Source: a virus. Taken from it: 53,048 bases of DNA. The stretch is from positions 1 through 53,048 of the IMG/VR virus record IMGVR_UViG_3300030090_003345, one strand, 5' to 3'. Below are positions 7,080 through 14,703 of the stretch, one piece after another. Under the pieces are notes generated by a model that saw nothing but the letters and a program-made list of their open reading frames with translations, was not told the origin of the DNA and made no database searches. How positions within the stretch are numbered: the first letter of the stretch is position 1; the number at the start of each line of letters is the position of its first letter. Position numbers and translations under genes: made by a program.

Positions 7080-7966
7080 TGCTGGCGGAAGTCAAGGTTA
7101 AAGACTTCCTTTTAAGGGCGGTGCGGGGAGAGACGGATCTCTCCCCCGCTGTTCTTGATGATTTTGCACAAACCTGCAAAGAGGCTTTAAAAAAGCAGTT
7201 TACGTCCCGGGATCAAGATTGGCGTGTTCGTATGAGCGGCCTTGGTCGTCCTCTCTGTCAACAAATACAGGGCAGAGATGGTAGCACTGAAGAGATGACG
7301 TATAATGCTATTTTAAGATTTCTTATAGGAGACTTGGTTGAGGCTGTCATGATGGTGGTCCTCAAAGAAGCAGGAGTCACTATTGTTGATTCTCAGAGAA
7401 GCTGTAAGCTAAAGCTTGGGAATGAAACTGTTGAGGGCACACTAGACGTTATTTTGGACGATCCAGTGAATGGTGAAAAAGTCTGGGATATTAAATCTGC
7501 AAGTCCTTTTTCTTACGCACAAAAATTTAGCCGGGGATACGATAACCTCAAAAGCGACGATCCTTTTGGTTATCTTATGCAAGGGTTTTTATATGCGACA
7601 GCCGTAGACAAAGAGTTTGGTGGCTGGCTTGTTGTTGATAAATCAAGCGGCGAAATACAGTTTGTGCAAGCCCCAGATGATCAGGAAGAAGATCGGATGG
7701 CGTATATTGAAGAGGCAGTAAACCGGGTGGCTAAACTTAGTTCTGGGTTTACTTATTCTAAACCGCCTATGCAACCTGAGGAAGAAACGTACAGTGTAAG
7801 TAAAGTAATACATAAGACGGGAAACAAGTTACTTAACAAAACTTGCACGTTCTGTGGTTATAGAGAAGTATGCTGGCCTAAGGCAGTGAAGCATGAGAAA
7901 GTCACATCAAAAGCTCGTATTAAGCCTCTAGTCTGGTACCACACGCTGAAGGTTAAAGAGCTATGA
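7079..7966 (+). CDS. RecB/Cas4-like exonuclease with probable Fe-S cluster
   Basis: PD-(D/E)XK exonuclease likely to degrade host DNA or process recombination ends, the counterpart of T7 gp6. Core residues are Glu88 in GDLVEAVM, Asp123 in GTLDVILDD, and Asp137-x-Lys139 in VWDIKSAS. One cysteine near the N-terminus (C60 in GRPLCQQ) and a C256-x2-C259-x5-C265 cluster near the C-terminus have the arrangement of the 4Fe-4S staple in AddB and Cas4 nucleases. Length 295 fits. It starts at TGATG overlapping the previous stop and ends in an ATGA overlap with the next gene. Confidence 0.82.
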   Translation: MLAEVKVKDFLLRAVRGETDLSPAVLDDFAQTCKEALKKQFTSRDQDWRVRMSGLGRPLCQQIQGRDGSTEEMTYNAILRFLIGDLVEAVMMVVLKEAGVTIVDSQRSCKLKLGNETVEGTLDVILDDPVNGEKVWDIKSASPFSYAQKFSRGYDNLKSDDPFGYLMQGFLYATAVDKEFGGWLVVDKSSGEIQFVQAPDDQEEDRMAYIEEAVNRVAKLSSGFTYSKPPMQPEEETYSVSKVIHKTGNKLLNKTCTFCGYREVCWPKAVKHEKVTSKARIKPLVWYHTLKVKEL

Positions 7967-8196
7967 CTAAGCACCCGCCAGTAGTCTACGCCTATGACAA
8001 CAATGGTTTAACAGGAGAGTCTGCATACCTTTGGGTTTTGTTTTTAATGCGTGAAGCTCAACTGCAAGGTAATACAGAGGATTTTAAGAAATGGAAAAAC
8101 TTAGCTAAGTCGATGAAACCTAGCAAAAAATCCCCGCTTCCTTCAAGTGTTTTTGATTCTGATCTTATGGATGCAATAGACGAGTATCTGATATGA
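7963..8196 (+). CDS. Small hypothetical protein, 77 aa
   Basis: Coupled by ATGA to the exonuclease upstream and by ATGA to the membrane protein downstream. It begins MTKHPPVVYAYDNNG, has a helical centre (SAYLWVLFLMREAQLQ) and a Lys/Ser/Pro-rich linker. No recognised motif. The tight coupling suggests it is translated with the replication genes; role unknown. Confidence 0.6.
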   Translation: MTKHPPVVYAYDNNGLTGESAYLWVLFLMREAQLQGNTEDFKKWKNLAKSMKPSKKSPLPSSVFDSDLMDAIDEYLI

Positions 8197-8474
8197 TTAA
8201 AACAGCGTTACAGATTATTAACCCCGCTACAAATGCGCTACGTAATAGTCCCCCAGAATACAAATTTTGGTTATCTATTCTCTTGGCATCTATGTGGTGC
8301 ATTGCTTTTGGTATTTTCACTGCCGAACTACTTACGATTGGGCACAACATAATCGGACACTATATTTTAATTTTTTGTGTGTTCATTACGTGGAGGGTGT
8401 TTAAGTTTACAAAAAAGCATCAAAGTCCCACCACAAAAAACAAAGTAGTGTGGGACTTAAATCGGGAAGGGTAA
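8193..8474 (+). CDS. Small membrane protein, 93 aa, two TM segments
   Basis: Starts in an ATGA overlap with the preceding stop. Two hydrophobic segments are clear: about residues 26-50 (FWLSILLASMWCIAFGIFTA) and 54-70 (IIGHYILIFCVFITW), followed by a basic tail rich in Lys. It is probably an inner-membrane protein. A membrane protein in the replication operon could act in superinfection exclusion or membrane attachment of replication; that is only inference. Confidence 0.6.
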   Translation: MIKTALQIINPATNALRNSPPEYKFWLSILLASMWCIAFGIFTAELLTIGHNIIGHYILIFCVFITWRVFKFTKKHQSPTTKNKVVWDLNREG

Positions 8475-8557
8475 AACGCCACTGGACTGACCCATCTGCG
8501 GTAGAAGAGATTGACAGTGGGTATAATGCACGAACAGATGAATGGGAAGAAAAGTAA
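8450..8557 (+). CDS. Possible 35-aa small protein
   Basis: A frame from GTG 8450 to TAA 8555-8557 bridges the gap between the membrane protein and the next small gene. Its stop forms a TAATG junction with the ATG at 8557, the coupling used elsewhere here, and the last 26 residues are protein-like and acidic (HWTDPSAVEEIDSGYNARTD). The start is weak: no clear ribosome site, and it overlaps the previous gene by 25 bases. Could be an unusual start or a remnant. Confidence 0.35.
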   Translation: MGLKSGRVKRHWTDPSAVEEIDSGYNARTDEWEEK

Positions 8558-8694
8558 TGTTTAAAGCATATATTTTTATTTCACTTTTGTTTAGTTTAGT
8601 TATGTCTGTGTTTTTGTATATAGCTACGCCTAACTTAAGCGTGGGTTTTACAAACATATGTGGTGAAGATAAGTTCTTTTGTGTGAGGGATTAG
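8557..8694 (+). CDS. 45-aa membrane or secreted peptide
   Basis: ATG 8557 follows GGGAAGAAAAGTA; 45 codons run to TAG at 8694, directly before the next ATG (8695). Residues 3-24 are strongly hydrophobic (AYIFISLLFSLVMSVFLYIA), like a signal anchor, followed by a short polar tail with two cysteines (NICGEDKFFCVRD) that could form a disulphide if exported. No family recognised. Second of two small membrane proteins in a row. Confidence 0.6.
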   Translation: MFKAYIFISLLFSLVMSVFLYIATPNLSVGFTNICGEDKFFCVRD

Positions 8695-9078
8695 ATGAAT
8701 TTACTTTTAACTAAGGATGCTGAAACTAGGGATTTAATCGCCCTAAATGAAAACACCCATGCCATATACGTAGGAGATGCCAGTGATGGGTTAGCTTCGC
8801 CGTGGGTTAGGTGGGCTAGGCTTCATGAACGATGCCATCCTCTTACTCTTCTAGAAAAGTTTACCTCAAAGATGACTCCTCTATCGTACACGACATTGGA
8901 AAGAGACAAGCGTGTACTAGAGAAAGAACTTAATTACATTGATAATCTTCTCAGACAAAACGTAATAGTAATACTTCCTATGGATAATTACCTTGAAGCT
9001 TTAGGGGTTGTTAGGTCAACCAGTCCTGAGGTTCATGCGCTGGTCACTAAACGTGTGGATAGTTGGAGGAAGTTATGA
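8695..9078 (+). CDS. Hypothetical protein, 127 aa
   Basis: Begins immediately after the previous stop and ends in an ATGA overlap with the endonuclease I gene. The sequence is mixed alpha/beta with a helical centre (TLERDKRVLEKELNYIDNLL) and an aromatic N-terminal part (SPWVRWARLHERCHPLTLLE). No catalytic signature or known family seen. Being between an exonuclease and an endonuclease, it may belong to DNA processing, but nothing in its sequence shows this. Confidence 0.6.
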   Translation: MNLLLTKDAETRDLIALNENTHAIYVGDASDGLASPWVRWARLHERCHPLTLLEKFTSKMTPLSYTTLERDKRVLEKELNYIDNLLRQNVIVILPMDNYLEALGVVRSTSPEVHALVTKRVDSWRKL

Positions 9079-9446
9079 GACCACGTCGTCATAGCTACAG
9101 GTCAGACTACGAATTACAAGTCGCCAAGAACTTAGCGGATAGAGGAGTGAAGTTTGAATATGAAAAACATAAAATACTATATATTCCTAAAACTAAAACA
9201 TACGTTCCTGATTTTTATTTACCTAATCAAAATATTTATGTTGAAGCCAAGGGGTTCTTTTCTCCCGCAGACAGGCAAAAAATGCTTTTGGTAATTCAAC
9301 AGAACAAAGAGCTAGATATACGTCTTCTTTTTTTGAGAGCATCTAACAAGTTGAACAGGTCTAGTAAAACAACTTATAGCCGTTGGTGTGATCGTCATGG
9401 TATATTGTGGGCTGATGGTCAAATCCCGGACGAGTGGGTGGCGTGA
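9075..9446 (+). CDS. T7-type endonuclease I (Holliday junction resolvase)
   Basis: Resolves branched replication and recombination intermediates before packaging and helps break down host DNA. The protein follows T7 gp3 along its whole length: helix-1 Glu in SDYELQVAKNL, then FEYEKHKILYIP, VPDFYLPNQNIYVEAKG (catalytic Asp, Glu and Lys), ELDIRLLFLRASNKL, and the C-terminal DRHGILWADGQIPDEW. At 123 residues it is about the usual gp3 size. I start at ATG 9075 because GGAGG stands 5 bases upstream and it overlaps the previous stop; a TTG at 9063 is less likely. Confidence 0.92.
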   Translation: MRPRRHSYRSDYELQVAKNLADRGVKFEYEKHKILYIPKTKTYVPDFYLPNQNIYVEAKGFFSPADRQKMLLVIQQNKELDIRLLFLRASNKLNRSSKTTYSRWCDRHGILWADGQIPDEWVA

Positions 9447-9802
9447 TGGATGATTTTGAAGAAAAACTAATGATACTAGAACAGGCTAGCCTTTTAAAAG
9501 GAAGGTACTATCTCGTTCTTGAACCTGAGGAAGATGAAGAAAGTGGTTTCTCTATCCGTGCGTATGCAACTAGGGATATTAAAGTTGAGGATAATTATGA
9601 TCCGACGTATATTATTATGCAGGGTCTTATTGGCACGTTACAAGAAGAGTTTGATGAAGTGTATGATATGGGCATTTCGCGGGTTAGTCTTGAGACACTC
9701 GCAGAAGTGGTGGGAGAAGACAAGCTCAAACCAGAACACTTGGAAAAAGTTAAAGAAATAAAAGATAATGTAATTCAAGTTGATTTCGGTCAGACGCAAT
9801 GA
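9446..9802 (+). CDS. Acidic hypothetical protein, 118 aa
   Basis: ATG 9446 overlaps the endonuclease stop (TGATG); a GTG at 9434 in the same frame would add four residues. The product is strongly acidic (EPEEDEES, LQEEFDEVYD) and probably alpha/beta, with ending IQVDFGQ. Acidic small phage proteins often mimic DNA, but no family is recognisable here. Its stop overlaps the DUF3310 gene start by 4 bases. Confidence 0.6.
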   Translation: MDDFEEKLMILEQASLLKGRYYLVLEPEEDEESGFSIRAYATRDIKVEDNYDPTYIIMQGLIGTLQEEFDEVYDMGISRVSLETLAEVVGEDKLKPEHLEKVKEIKDNVIQVDFGQTQ

Positions 9803-10026
9803 AAAACGATGATTGGAAAAATCCTGAACATTACAAGAAGAAAAAGTGGGAAGCTATTGATATTATTAAGGATGTACTTACTCCTGAACAATTTGAAGGT
9901 TACTTAATTGGTAATTCATTGAAGTACTTACTACGTGTCAATGATAAAGACACTCCTTTGATGAATGTAGGAAAGACGGCATGGTATAGTGCACGTGGAG
10001 AAAAGGAATTAGAACAGGATGATTAA
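9799..10026 (+). CDS. DUF3310 family protein (T7 gp1.7-related)
   Basis: Small protein of the DUF3310 type, a family that includes the nucleotide kinase of T7 gene 1.7. The hallmark order is visible in 75 residues: NPEHYKKKKWEAIDII, then TPEQFEGYLIGNSLKYLLR, then an aspartate-rich turn (NDKDTPLMNVGKTAWY). Its position directly before NrdA supports a role around nucleotide supply. Starts in an ATGA overlap with the previous gene and overlaps NrdA by 8 bases. Kinase activity of this short version is not shown by sequence. Confidence 0.75.
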   Translation: MKNDDWKNPEHYKKKKWEAIDIIKDVLTPEQFEGYLIGNSLKYLLRVNDKDTPLMNVGKTAWYSARGEKELEQDD

Positions 10027-11764
10027 CGTCGACTATTCACGGGATAAGGACTTTACAGAACAGGCTCTCAAGTTACTGAGGGATTACTACATGTTACCAG
10101 ACGAGCAAAGCCCACAAGACTCTTTTGCTCGTGCCGCATTAGCTTACAGTGGGGGAGACTATGATTTTGCTCAACGTATTTATGAATATGCTAGCAAGCG
10201 TTGGTTTATGTTTGCTAGCCCTGTGCTCAGTAACGCTCCTAAAACTGGACAAAACGCAAAAGGTTTACCTATCAGTTGTTTTCTTACTTATATTGACGAC
10301 AATTTGGACTCCCTTATATCTCACAATACTGAGGTTGCATGGCTATCTGTAAAGGGTGGTGGTGTAGGAGGCCATTGGTCTGACGTGCGGGGTATATCGG
10401 ACAAGGCTCCCGGACCGATTCCGTTTATGAAAGTGGTGGATTCAGGAATGCAAGCTTGGAAACAAGGCCGCACACGTAAAGGATCGTATGCGGCGTACCT
10501 TGATGTTTCGCATCCTGATATCGTAGAGTTCATAAACTTTAAAGTACCAACGGGGGGTGATACCAACCGTAAGTGTTTTAATTTATTTAATGCCGTTAAC
10601 ATTACAGATGAATTTATGGAGGCTGTAGAAAATGACAAACAATGGGAATTACGAGACCCTCATGCGGGGGATGTCAGAGATACAATCTCAGCTAGAGAAT
10701 TGTGGCAAAGAATACTTGAAGCTCGTTTCAGAACTGGGTCGCCATACTTACACTTCATCGATACCTCAAACAGAGGGCTACCAGATTCTCAAAAACAACT
10801 TGGTCTCACAGTTAGAGGTTCTAACCTCTGCGCTGAAATCACTCTCCCTACATCTGGAGAACGCACGGCTGTCTGCTGTCTCTCCAGCGTCAACCTTGAA
10901 AAGTACGACGAATGGAGTGGAACAGGAATGGTTAAAGACTTGGTCCGATTCTTGGACAACGTCCTTGAATACTTTATTAGAAATGCACCAGAAGAACTTG
11001 GAAAAGCTGTCTACTCTGCAAAGCAAGAACGTTCAATAGGTTTAGGAGCTATGGGTTTTCACGGGTATTTGCAAGCTAATCAAGTGCCTTGGGAAACGGA
11101 TGAAGCTAAACTTGAAAATGCGCGTATGTTTCAAAAAATACATCTTGATGCGACGCAAGCAACAAAAGAACTTGCGGCGGAAAAGGGCGAAGCCCCTGAT
11201 ATGAAGGGCACAGGGCGGCGTAACGCTCATCTTATAGCTATCGCACCTAATGCTAACAGTTCCATAATATGTGGCTGTAGTGCTTCTATTGAGCCGTTGA
11301 AGGCTAACGCCTATACTCACCGCACTCGTGCGGGTGCTCACCTTATTAAAAACAAAGAATTAGCAAAGGTGCTTGCCGCTTATGATAAGAATGATGAAGA
11401 AACATGGAAAAACATTGTATCGCATCAAGGCTCTGTCCAGCACTTGGAGTTCTTATCGTCGGCGGAAAAAGAGGTTTTTAAGACGGCGTATGAAATTAAT
11501 CAGTCGTGGGTAGTTGACCATGCGGCTGATAGACAACCTTACGTATGCCAATCCCAATCTGTTAACTTATTTTTCCCAGCAGGTTCTCCAAAAGCTGAGG
11601 TTAACGCTGTTCATTTACAAGCGTGGAGGCAAGGACTTAAGTCTTTGTACTACTTAAGAACTGACGCAGGTGCTGTGGCAGATCACGTAGGGTTTTTGGT
11701 AGACCGGGTAGCATTACAAGATGCAGAGCCTGAAGCAGAAGAGTGTGCAGTTTGTCAGGCATAG
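10019..11764 (+). CDS. nrdA: Ribonucleoside-diphosphate reductase alpha subunit, class Ia
   Basis: Catalytic subunit that reduces ribonucleotides to deoxyribonucleotides for phage DNA. The active-site triad is N269-L-C271-A-E273 (NLCAEITLP). The redox pair is C87 (LPISCFLTY) and C286/C287 (RTAVCCLSSVN). The radical-transfer tyrosines lie in SLYYLRTD and the C-terminal shuttle pair is C576-A-V-C579. At 581 residues it lacks the N-terminal ATP-cone of cellular NrdA, as is common in phages, so dATP feedback inhibition is probably lost. NrdB follows after one small gene and a terminator. Starts at ATG 10019, overlapping the previous gene by 8 bases. Confidence 0.95.
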   Translation: MINVDYSRDKDFTEQALKLLRDYYMLPDEQSPQDSFARAALAYSGGDYDFAQRIYEYASKRWFMFASPVLSNAPKTGQNAKGLPISCFLTYIDDNLDSLISHNTEVAWLSVKGGGVGGHWSDVRGISDKAPGPIPFMKVVDSGMQAWKQGRTRKGSYAAYLDVSHPDIVEFINFKVPTGGDTNRKCFNLFNAVNITDEFMEAVENDKQWELRDPHAGDVRDTISARELWQRILEARFRTGSPYLHFIDTSNRGLPDSQKQLGLTVRGSNLCAEITLPTSGERTAVCCLSSVNLEKYDEWSGTGMVKDLVRFLDNVLEYFIRNAPEELGKAVYSAKQERSIGLGAMGFHGYLQANQVPWETDEAKLENARMFQKIHLDATQATKELAAEKGEAPDMKGTGRRNAHLIAIAPNANSSIICGCSASIEPLKANAYTHRTRAGAHLIKNKELAKVLAAYDKNDEETWKNIVSHQGSVQHLEFLSSAEKEVFKTAYEINQSWVVDHAADRQPYVCQSQSVNLFFPAGSPKAEVNAVHLQAWRQGLKSLYYLRTDAGAVADHVGFLVDRVALQDAEPEAEECAVCQA

Positions 11765-11769
11765 ACGGC

Positions 11770-11952
11770 ATGGAAGGTTTGGTTCCAGATGATATTTGCA
11801 ATATCTGTTCTTGTGAATTCAAAATTGAAGAAGAAGGCGGTATAAAAGGTTACATTGGAATATTGCCTTTTTCTTTATGCCCAATGTGTTACAGCGGGAT
11901 TGTAGACATGGTTGAAAAGACCACCCTTGACGATTCTGAGAATGATGATTAA
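11770..11952 (+). CDS. Small zinc-ribbon-like protein, 60 aa
   Basis: Carries two cysteine pairs about 25 residues apart, CNIC near the start and LCPMCYSG in the middle, typical of a zinc ribbon, followed by an acidic tail (DDSENDD). Start at ATG 11770, just after the NrdA stop; a GTG at 11743 overlapping NrdA would add nine residues. Sitting between nrdA and nrdB, it might be a redox or regulatory partner, in the slot where other phages keep glutaredoxin or thioredoxin, but it has no thioredoxin-type fold motif. Confidence 0.6.
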   Translation: MEGLVPDDICNICSCEFKIEEEGGIKGYIGILPFSLCPMCYSGIVDMVEKTTLDDSENDD

Positions 11953-11977
11953 TATTTTATTTAAAGAGTATTCGTGG

Positions 11978-12001
11978 AGGTCTTTTGAAGACCTTTTTTT
12001 T
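11978..12001 (+). terminator. Rho-independent terminator between nrdA and nrdB units
   Basis: AGGTCTT-TTG-AAGACCT is a perfect 7-base-pair hairpin followed by eight T, about 25 bases after the zinc-ribbon gene. It should end or reduce rightward transcription before nrdB. A perfect TATAAT starts four bases later and may restart it. Confidence 0.85.
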
Positions 12002-12004
12002 GTC

Positions 12005-12010
12005 TATAAT
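12005..12010 (+). promoter_or_regulatory. Candidate -10 box for nrdB promoter
   Basis: TATAAT, identical to the sigma70 -10 consensus, lies 16 bases before the nrdB ATG and just after the terminator. The -35 region is poor (CTTTTG at 11982-11987 with a 17-base spacer lies inside the terminator stem). Transcription from here would give a very short leader containing the AGGAAT ribosome site. Confidence 0.45.
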
Positions 12011-12025
12011 AATTAGGAATAACAA

Positions 12026-12988
12026 ATGTCTTTATTAGAAGAATCAATAACTTACAAGCCGTTTAAGTATCCTTGGGCTGTGGAGGCCGCTACTTCTCAC
12101 GAAAAAATCCACTGGGGTGAATGGGAATGTAAACTACAAGAGGATGTTGCACAGTGGCAGTCCGGTAAGTTAAGCAGTCACGAAAAAAATCATATTACGC
12201 AAATACTAAAGTTGTTCACACAGTCTGACGTGATGGTTGGGAGAAACTATCTTGAATACTATATTCCAAAATTTAAAAACAATGAAATTCGTGCTATGCT
12301 TACATCTTTTGCTAATAGGGAGTTTGTTCATCAGCGGGCTTACGCACTCCTTAATGATACCTTAGGGTTGCCAGAGGAGGAGTTTTCAGCGTTTTTGGAA
12401 TACAAAGAAATGTCTGATAAGATTGAATTTATGAGCAACATCAATATTCACACAGTTTCTGGGACTGCCCAAGCTATTGCTCGTTCTGTTATGAACGAGG
12501 GCATGTCGCTGTTTTCTGCTTTTGTTATGCTACTTAATTACCAGCGGTTTGGTAAGATGCGGGGGATGTGTGAAATTGTAGAGTGGAGCATCAGAGATGA
12601 GACGATGCACACCAACGGTATGGTCAAACTGTTTAGGGAGTTTTGTGATGAGCACCCTCGTATTGTTAATGATGAGTTCAAAAAAGATATATACGAAATG
12701 TTCCGTACTGGCATAAAGCTAGAGGACAAAGTCATAGACAATGCTTTTCAGATGGGTCCGGTAGAGGGTCTTACTTCAGAAGAAGTGAAGAAGTACATTC
12801 GGTACATTGCAGACAGACGGTTGATTCAACTAGGTCTTAAAGGTAATTGGAAAGTTAAGAAGAATCCCGTCCCGTGGTTGGAGTGGGTGCTAAACGGTGC
12901 ATCCCACAAAAATTTCTTTGAGGGCACTGTAACAGATTACAACGCTAACGGAATGGAAGGCGAATGGGGGTGGAAGGTAGCGTCATGA
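12026..12988 (+). CDS. nrdB: Ribonucleoside-diphosphate reductase beta subunit, class Ia
   Basis: Diiron subunit that makes the tyrosyl radical used by NrdA. All ligands are visible: D68 (FTQSDVMVGRNY), E99 and H102 (NREFVHQRAY), E158 (NEGMSLFSAF), E192 and H195 (RDETMHTNG). The radical tyrosine is Y106, four residues after H102 as in E. coli NrdB, so this is a normal class Ia radical and not a Phe-substituted class Ic. Length 320. Translated from ATG 12026 with AGGAAT upstream; its stop overlaps the next start as ATGA. Confidence 0.95.
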   Translation: MSLLEESITYKPFKYPWAVEAATSHEKIHWGEWECKLQEDVAQWQSGKLSSHEKNHITQILKLFTQSDVMVGRNYLEYYIPKFKNNEIRAMLTSFANREFVHQRAYALLNDTLGLPEEEFSAFLEYKEMSDKIEFMSNINIHTVSGTAQAIARSVMNEGMSLFSAFVMLLNYQRFGKMRGMCEIVEWSIRDETMHTNGMVKLFREFCDEHPRIVNDEFKKDIYEMFRTGIKLEDKVIDNAFQMGPVEGLTSEEVKKYIRYIADRRLIQLGLKGNWKVKKNPVPWLEWVLNGASHKNFFEGTVTDYNANGMEGEWGWKVAS

Positions 12989-13473
12989 TTCGTATCACCC
13001 CGACTCCTAATCAGATTAAGGAAGCTGAACGTATTGCTAGTGGAGTGATGGTGTTGCAAGGAAGCATCACCCGGGGTAACGGAAATTCTGCTGGAGCTTT
13101 AGGGGAGGTCATAGTTCGTGATTATATGAAATACGAACATACACCCACACAGCACTATGATCTCTCAGACCCACGCACGGGTCGCACAGTCGACGTTAAG
13201 ACTAAGCGGTGTACCTCCGCTCCAAAAAACTATTATGAGTGCTCTGTAGCGGCTCACGGTTCGTCTCAGGAGTGTGATGACTACGTGTTCGTAAGAGTTT
13301 TAAATAACTTGCAACAAGCTTGGATATTAGGTACGATATCTAAAGATGAATACTACGCAAAAGCGGTAAGATACAAGAAGGGCGACATGGACGAGAGTAA
13401 TAACTTTATTTTTAAAGCCGATTGTTACAACTTACCGATAAGCGAATTATGGAAAATAGAGCAAGGTTGTTGA
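12985..13473 (+). CDS. PD-(D/E)XK nuclease-like protein, 162 aa
   Basis: Starts at ATG 12985 in an ATGA overlap with nrdB, with AAGGT upstream; the frame is open earlier but unlikely to be used. A nuclease-type core can be seen: Glu in SAGALGEVIVRDYM, Asp in HYDLSDP, and GRTVDVKTKR with D-x-K, then a beta hairpin and YVFVRVLNN. It resembles restriction-endonuclease-like proteins found in T7-like and marine phages. Target is unknown; candidates are branched DNA or host chromosome degradation. Second such fold in this operon. Confidence 0.65.
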   Translation: MIRITPTPNQIKEAERIASGVMVLQGSITRGNGNSAGALGEVIVRDYMKYEHTPTQHYDLSDPRTGRTVDVKTKRCTSAPKNYYECSVAAHGSSQECDDYVFVRVLNNLQQAWILGTISKDEYYAKAVRYKKGDMDESNNFIFKADCYNLPISELWKIEQGC

Positions 13474-13655
13474 ATTTTACGATACATTTAAACCGTGATG
13501 GAAATTTAGAGTTTGATCTTAATTCTGTAGATACACCAAGTATGGAATCTGTGCTTCGTAAGCTGGGTGACCCTGTTTATAGTCATAGGGTGGGAAAGAT
13601 AGTAAGAAATTACTTTAGAGTTTTATCAGAAAAAATGAAGGATGAAAGAACTTAA
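13449..13655 (+). CDS. Small hypothetical protein, 68 aa
   Basis: Overlaps the end of the nuclease-like gene by 25 bases and ends in a TAATG overlap with the last gene of the operon. ATG 13449 gives MENRARLLNFTIHLNRDG; a TTG at 13422 in the same frame would lengthen it by nine residues, and neither has a strong ribosome site. Contains a helical segment (SVLRKLGDPVYSHRVGKIVR) with a basic face that might bind nucleic acid. No family recognised. Confidence 0.55.
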   Translation: MENRARLLNFTIHLNRDGNLEFDLNSVDTPSMESVLRKLGDPVYSHRVGKIVRNYFRVLSEKMKDERT

Positions 13656-14326
13656 TGTCCTACCTCATATCAAACATACCGTACTTTAAGTGTTGGGTAC
13701 GAAAAGAATTTACAGCCAATCATCAGGATTACCACGGTGAATATCTTCATGCACTTGCAATCGCTGTAAATACCATAACTGATAGGTCACTCACCTTTCA
13801 GGTTGTGTTTACAGGTTGTGAGATTGATCTTGAGGAGGGTCTTGAAAATGTACACGGAGGTGCAATGTGGGCAAGGATGCCCATTCAAGCTCTGGTTTTT
13901 GATATGGAACTGGAGGAGTGGCCTGAAAGGATGGAAGATCACTTAGCACAGCCGTGGGACTGTGAATCACGTAACCATGAAGTTATCGTGATGGATCGGG
14001 TTAGCTCAAGTCCTTGGATAGCAAAGATAGATGGTGAGTTTTATGAAGCAAGATATTTGTTTACTGTAGATTACACAGAGAACGATATTGCAGATTCACC
14101 AGATCAACACAAACAATCTCATGTCCTGTATCTCACAGAAGGGCAGTGGGAAGGAAATGTGGTTGCCCTGCCAAACAACCGGGTTAGAGCTACGAGTCCA
14201 GCCCTGTGGAGAACAGGAGAAGGTGCTCCTGACTTTGCTCCTAGCCAGTATGTTCATTCTGCGGAGGGGGATAGCACGTACACTGATCCCAGCATCACGT
14301 TCAATAACCTGTACGCAGAGGAATAA
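13655..14326 (+). CDS. Hypothetical protein, 223 aa, last gene of rightward operon
   Basis: Begins at TAATG over the previous stop and ends just before the bidirectional hairpin. The sequence is acidic and aromatic, beta-rich (LTFQVVFTGCEIDLEEG, EARYLFTVDYTENDI), with no catalytic signature. I recall similar proteins as conserved hypotheticals in marine phage genomes at the end of the replication module, but cannot name a family. It has no signal peptide or membrane segment. Confidence 0.65.
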   Translation: MSYLISNIPYFKCWVRKEFTANHQDYHGEYLHALAIAVNTITDRSLTFQVVFTGCEIDLEEGLENVHGGAMWARMPIQALVFDMELEEWPERMEDHLAQPWDCESRNHEVIVMDRVSSSPWIAKIDGEFYEARYLFTVDYTENDIADSPDQHKQSHVLYLTEGQWEGNVVALPNNRVRATSPALWRTGEGAPDFAPSQYVHSAEGDSTYTDPSITFNNLYAEE

Positions 14327-14348
14327 AAAAAGGGGGACCTCAGCCCCC
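14324..14348 (-). terminator. Terminator between convergent operons
   Basis: GGGGG-N7-CCCCC hairpin (14332-14348). Read on the minus strand it is followed directly by seven T, a good intrinsic terminator for the leftward virion operon. Read on the plus strand it follows the stop of the last rightward gene but has only a weak T tract (TGTTTTCTTCTTATTTT), so it may work partly in both directions. Confidence 0.8.
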
Positions 14349-14367
14349 CAAATGTTTTCTTCTTATT

Positions 14368-14586
14368 TTAAGTACTTTGAAGTCCGTATCTATTGGATTT
14401 CGTATAATCCAACATTCTCATTCGTGATCGTCCCTTAGGTTTAGGACTTTTTGCTCGTCCTACACGATATTTTTCACGAAATGCAGGGGCTACCTGCCCG
14501 TCAACTTCAGCAGATCCTTGAGCACGGCGTGGCGTATTTTCGGTTTCATCAATGCGACGAAATACTCTTCCCTCCTGATTACTCAT
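14368..14586 (-). CDS. Small basic protein, 72 aa, last gene of late operon
   Basis: Starts at ATG 14586, overlapping the stop of the His-rich miniprotein, and ends about 20 bases before the terminator. Very rich in Arg, with a central basic patch (YRVGRAKSPKPKGRSRMRML). Like the other basic proteins of this late operon it may bind DNA or a virion component. No family recognised. Confidence 0.6.
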   Translation of the reverse strand: MSNQEGRVFRRIDETENTPRRAQGSAEVDGQVAPAFREKYRVGRAKSPKPKGRSRMRMLDYTKSNRYGLQST

Positions 14587-14701
14587 GTTGATCTTCTACT
14601 TTCTCTTCTTCTTCATGGTGCTCGTGACAGCACTCCCCCTCATGCTCGTGATGCTCACCGTCATGCTCGTGGCAACATGTTCCCTCGTGTTCTTTGTGCA
14701 T
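14579..14701 (-). CDS. 40-aa His/Cys/Glu-rich metal-binding miniprotein
   Basis: A short frame from ATG 14701 to TAA 14579, with a strong GGGGGAGATAGAT ribosome site and an 8-base ATGAGTAA overlap with the following start. Of 40 residues, 11 are His, 4 are Cys and 14 are Glu. CCHEH occurs at residues 9-13 and again at 24-28, and EHHEHE lies between. This composition is that of a transition-metal-binding peptide (Cu, Zn or Ni); there is no signal peptide. Placed between a Lys/Met repeat protein and a basic protein at the end of the late operon. No known family. Confidence 0.65.
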   Translation of the reverse strand: MHKEHEGTCCHEHDGEHHEHEGECCHEHHEEEEKVEDQHE

Positions 14702-14703
14702 AT

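Noticed and set aside
10632-11039. 135-residue plus-strand frame inside nrdA
   Set aside because: It lies within the conserved catalytic part of NrdA (NLCAEITLP) and has no credible ribosome site; a shadow frame.
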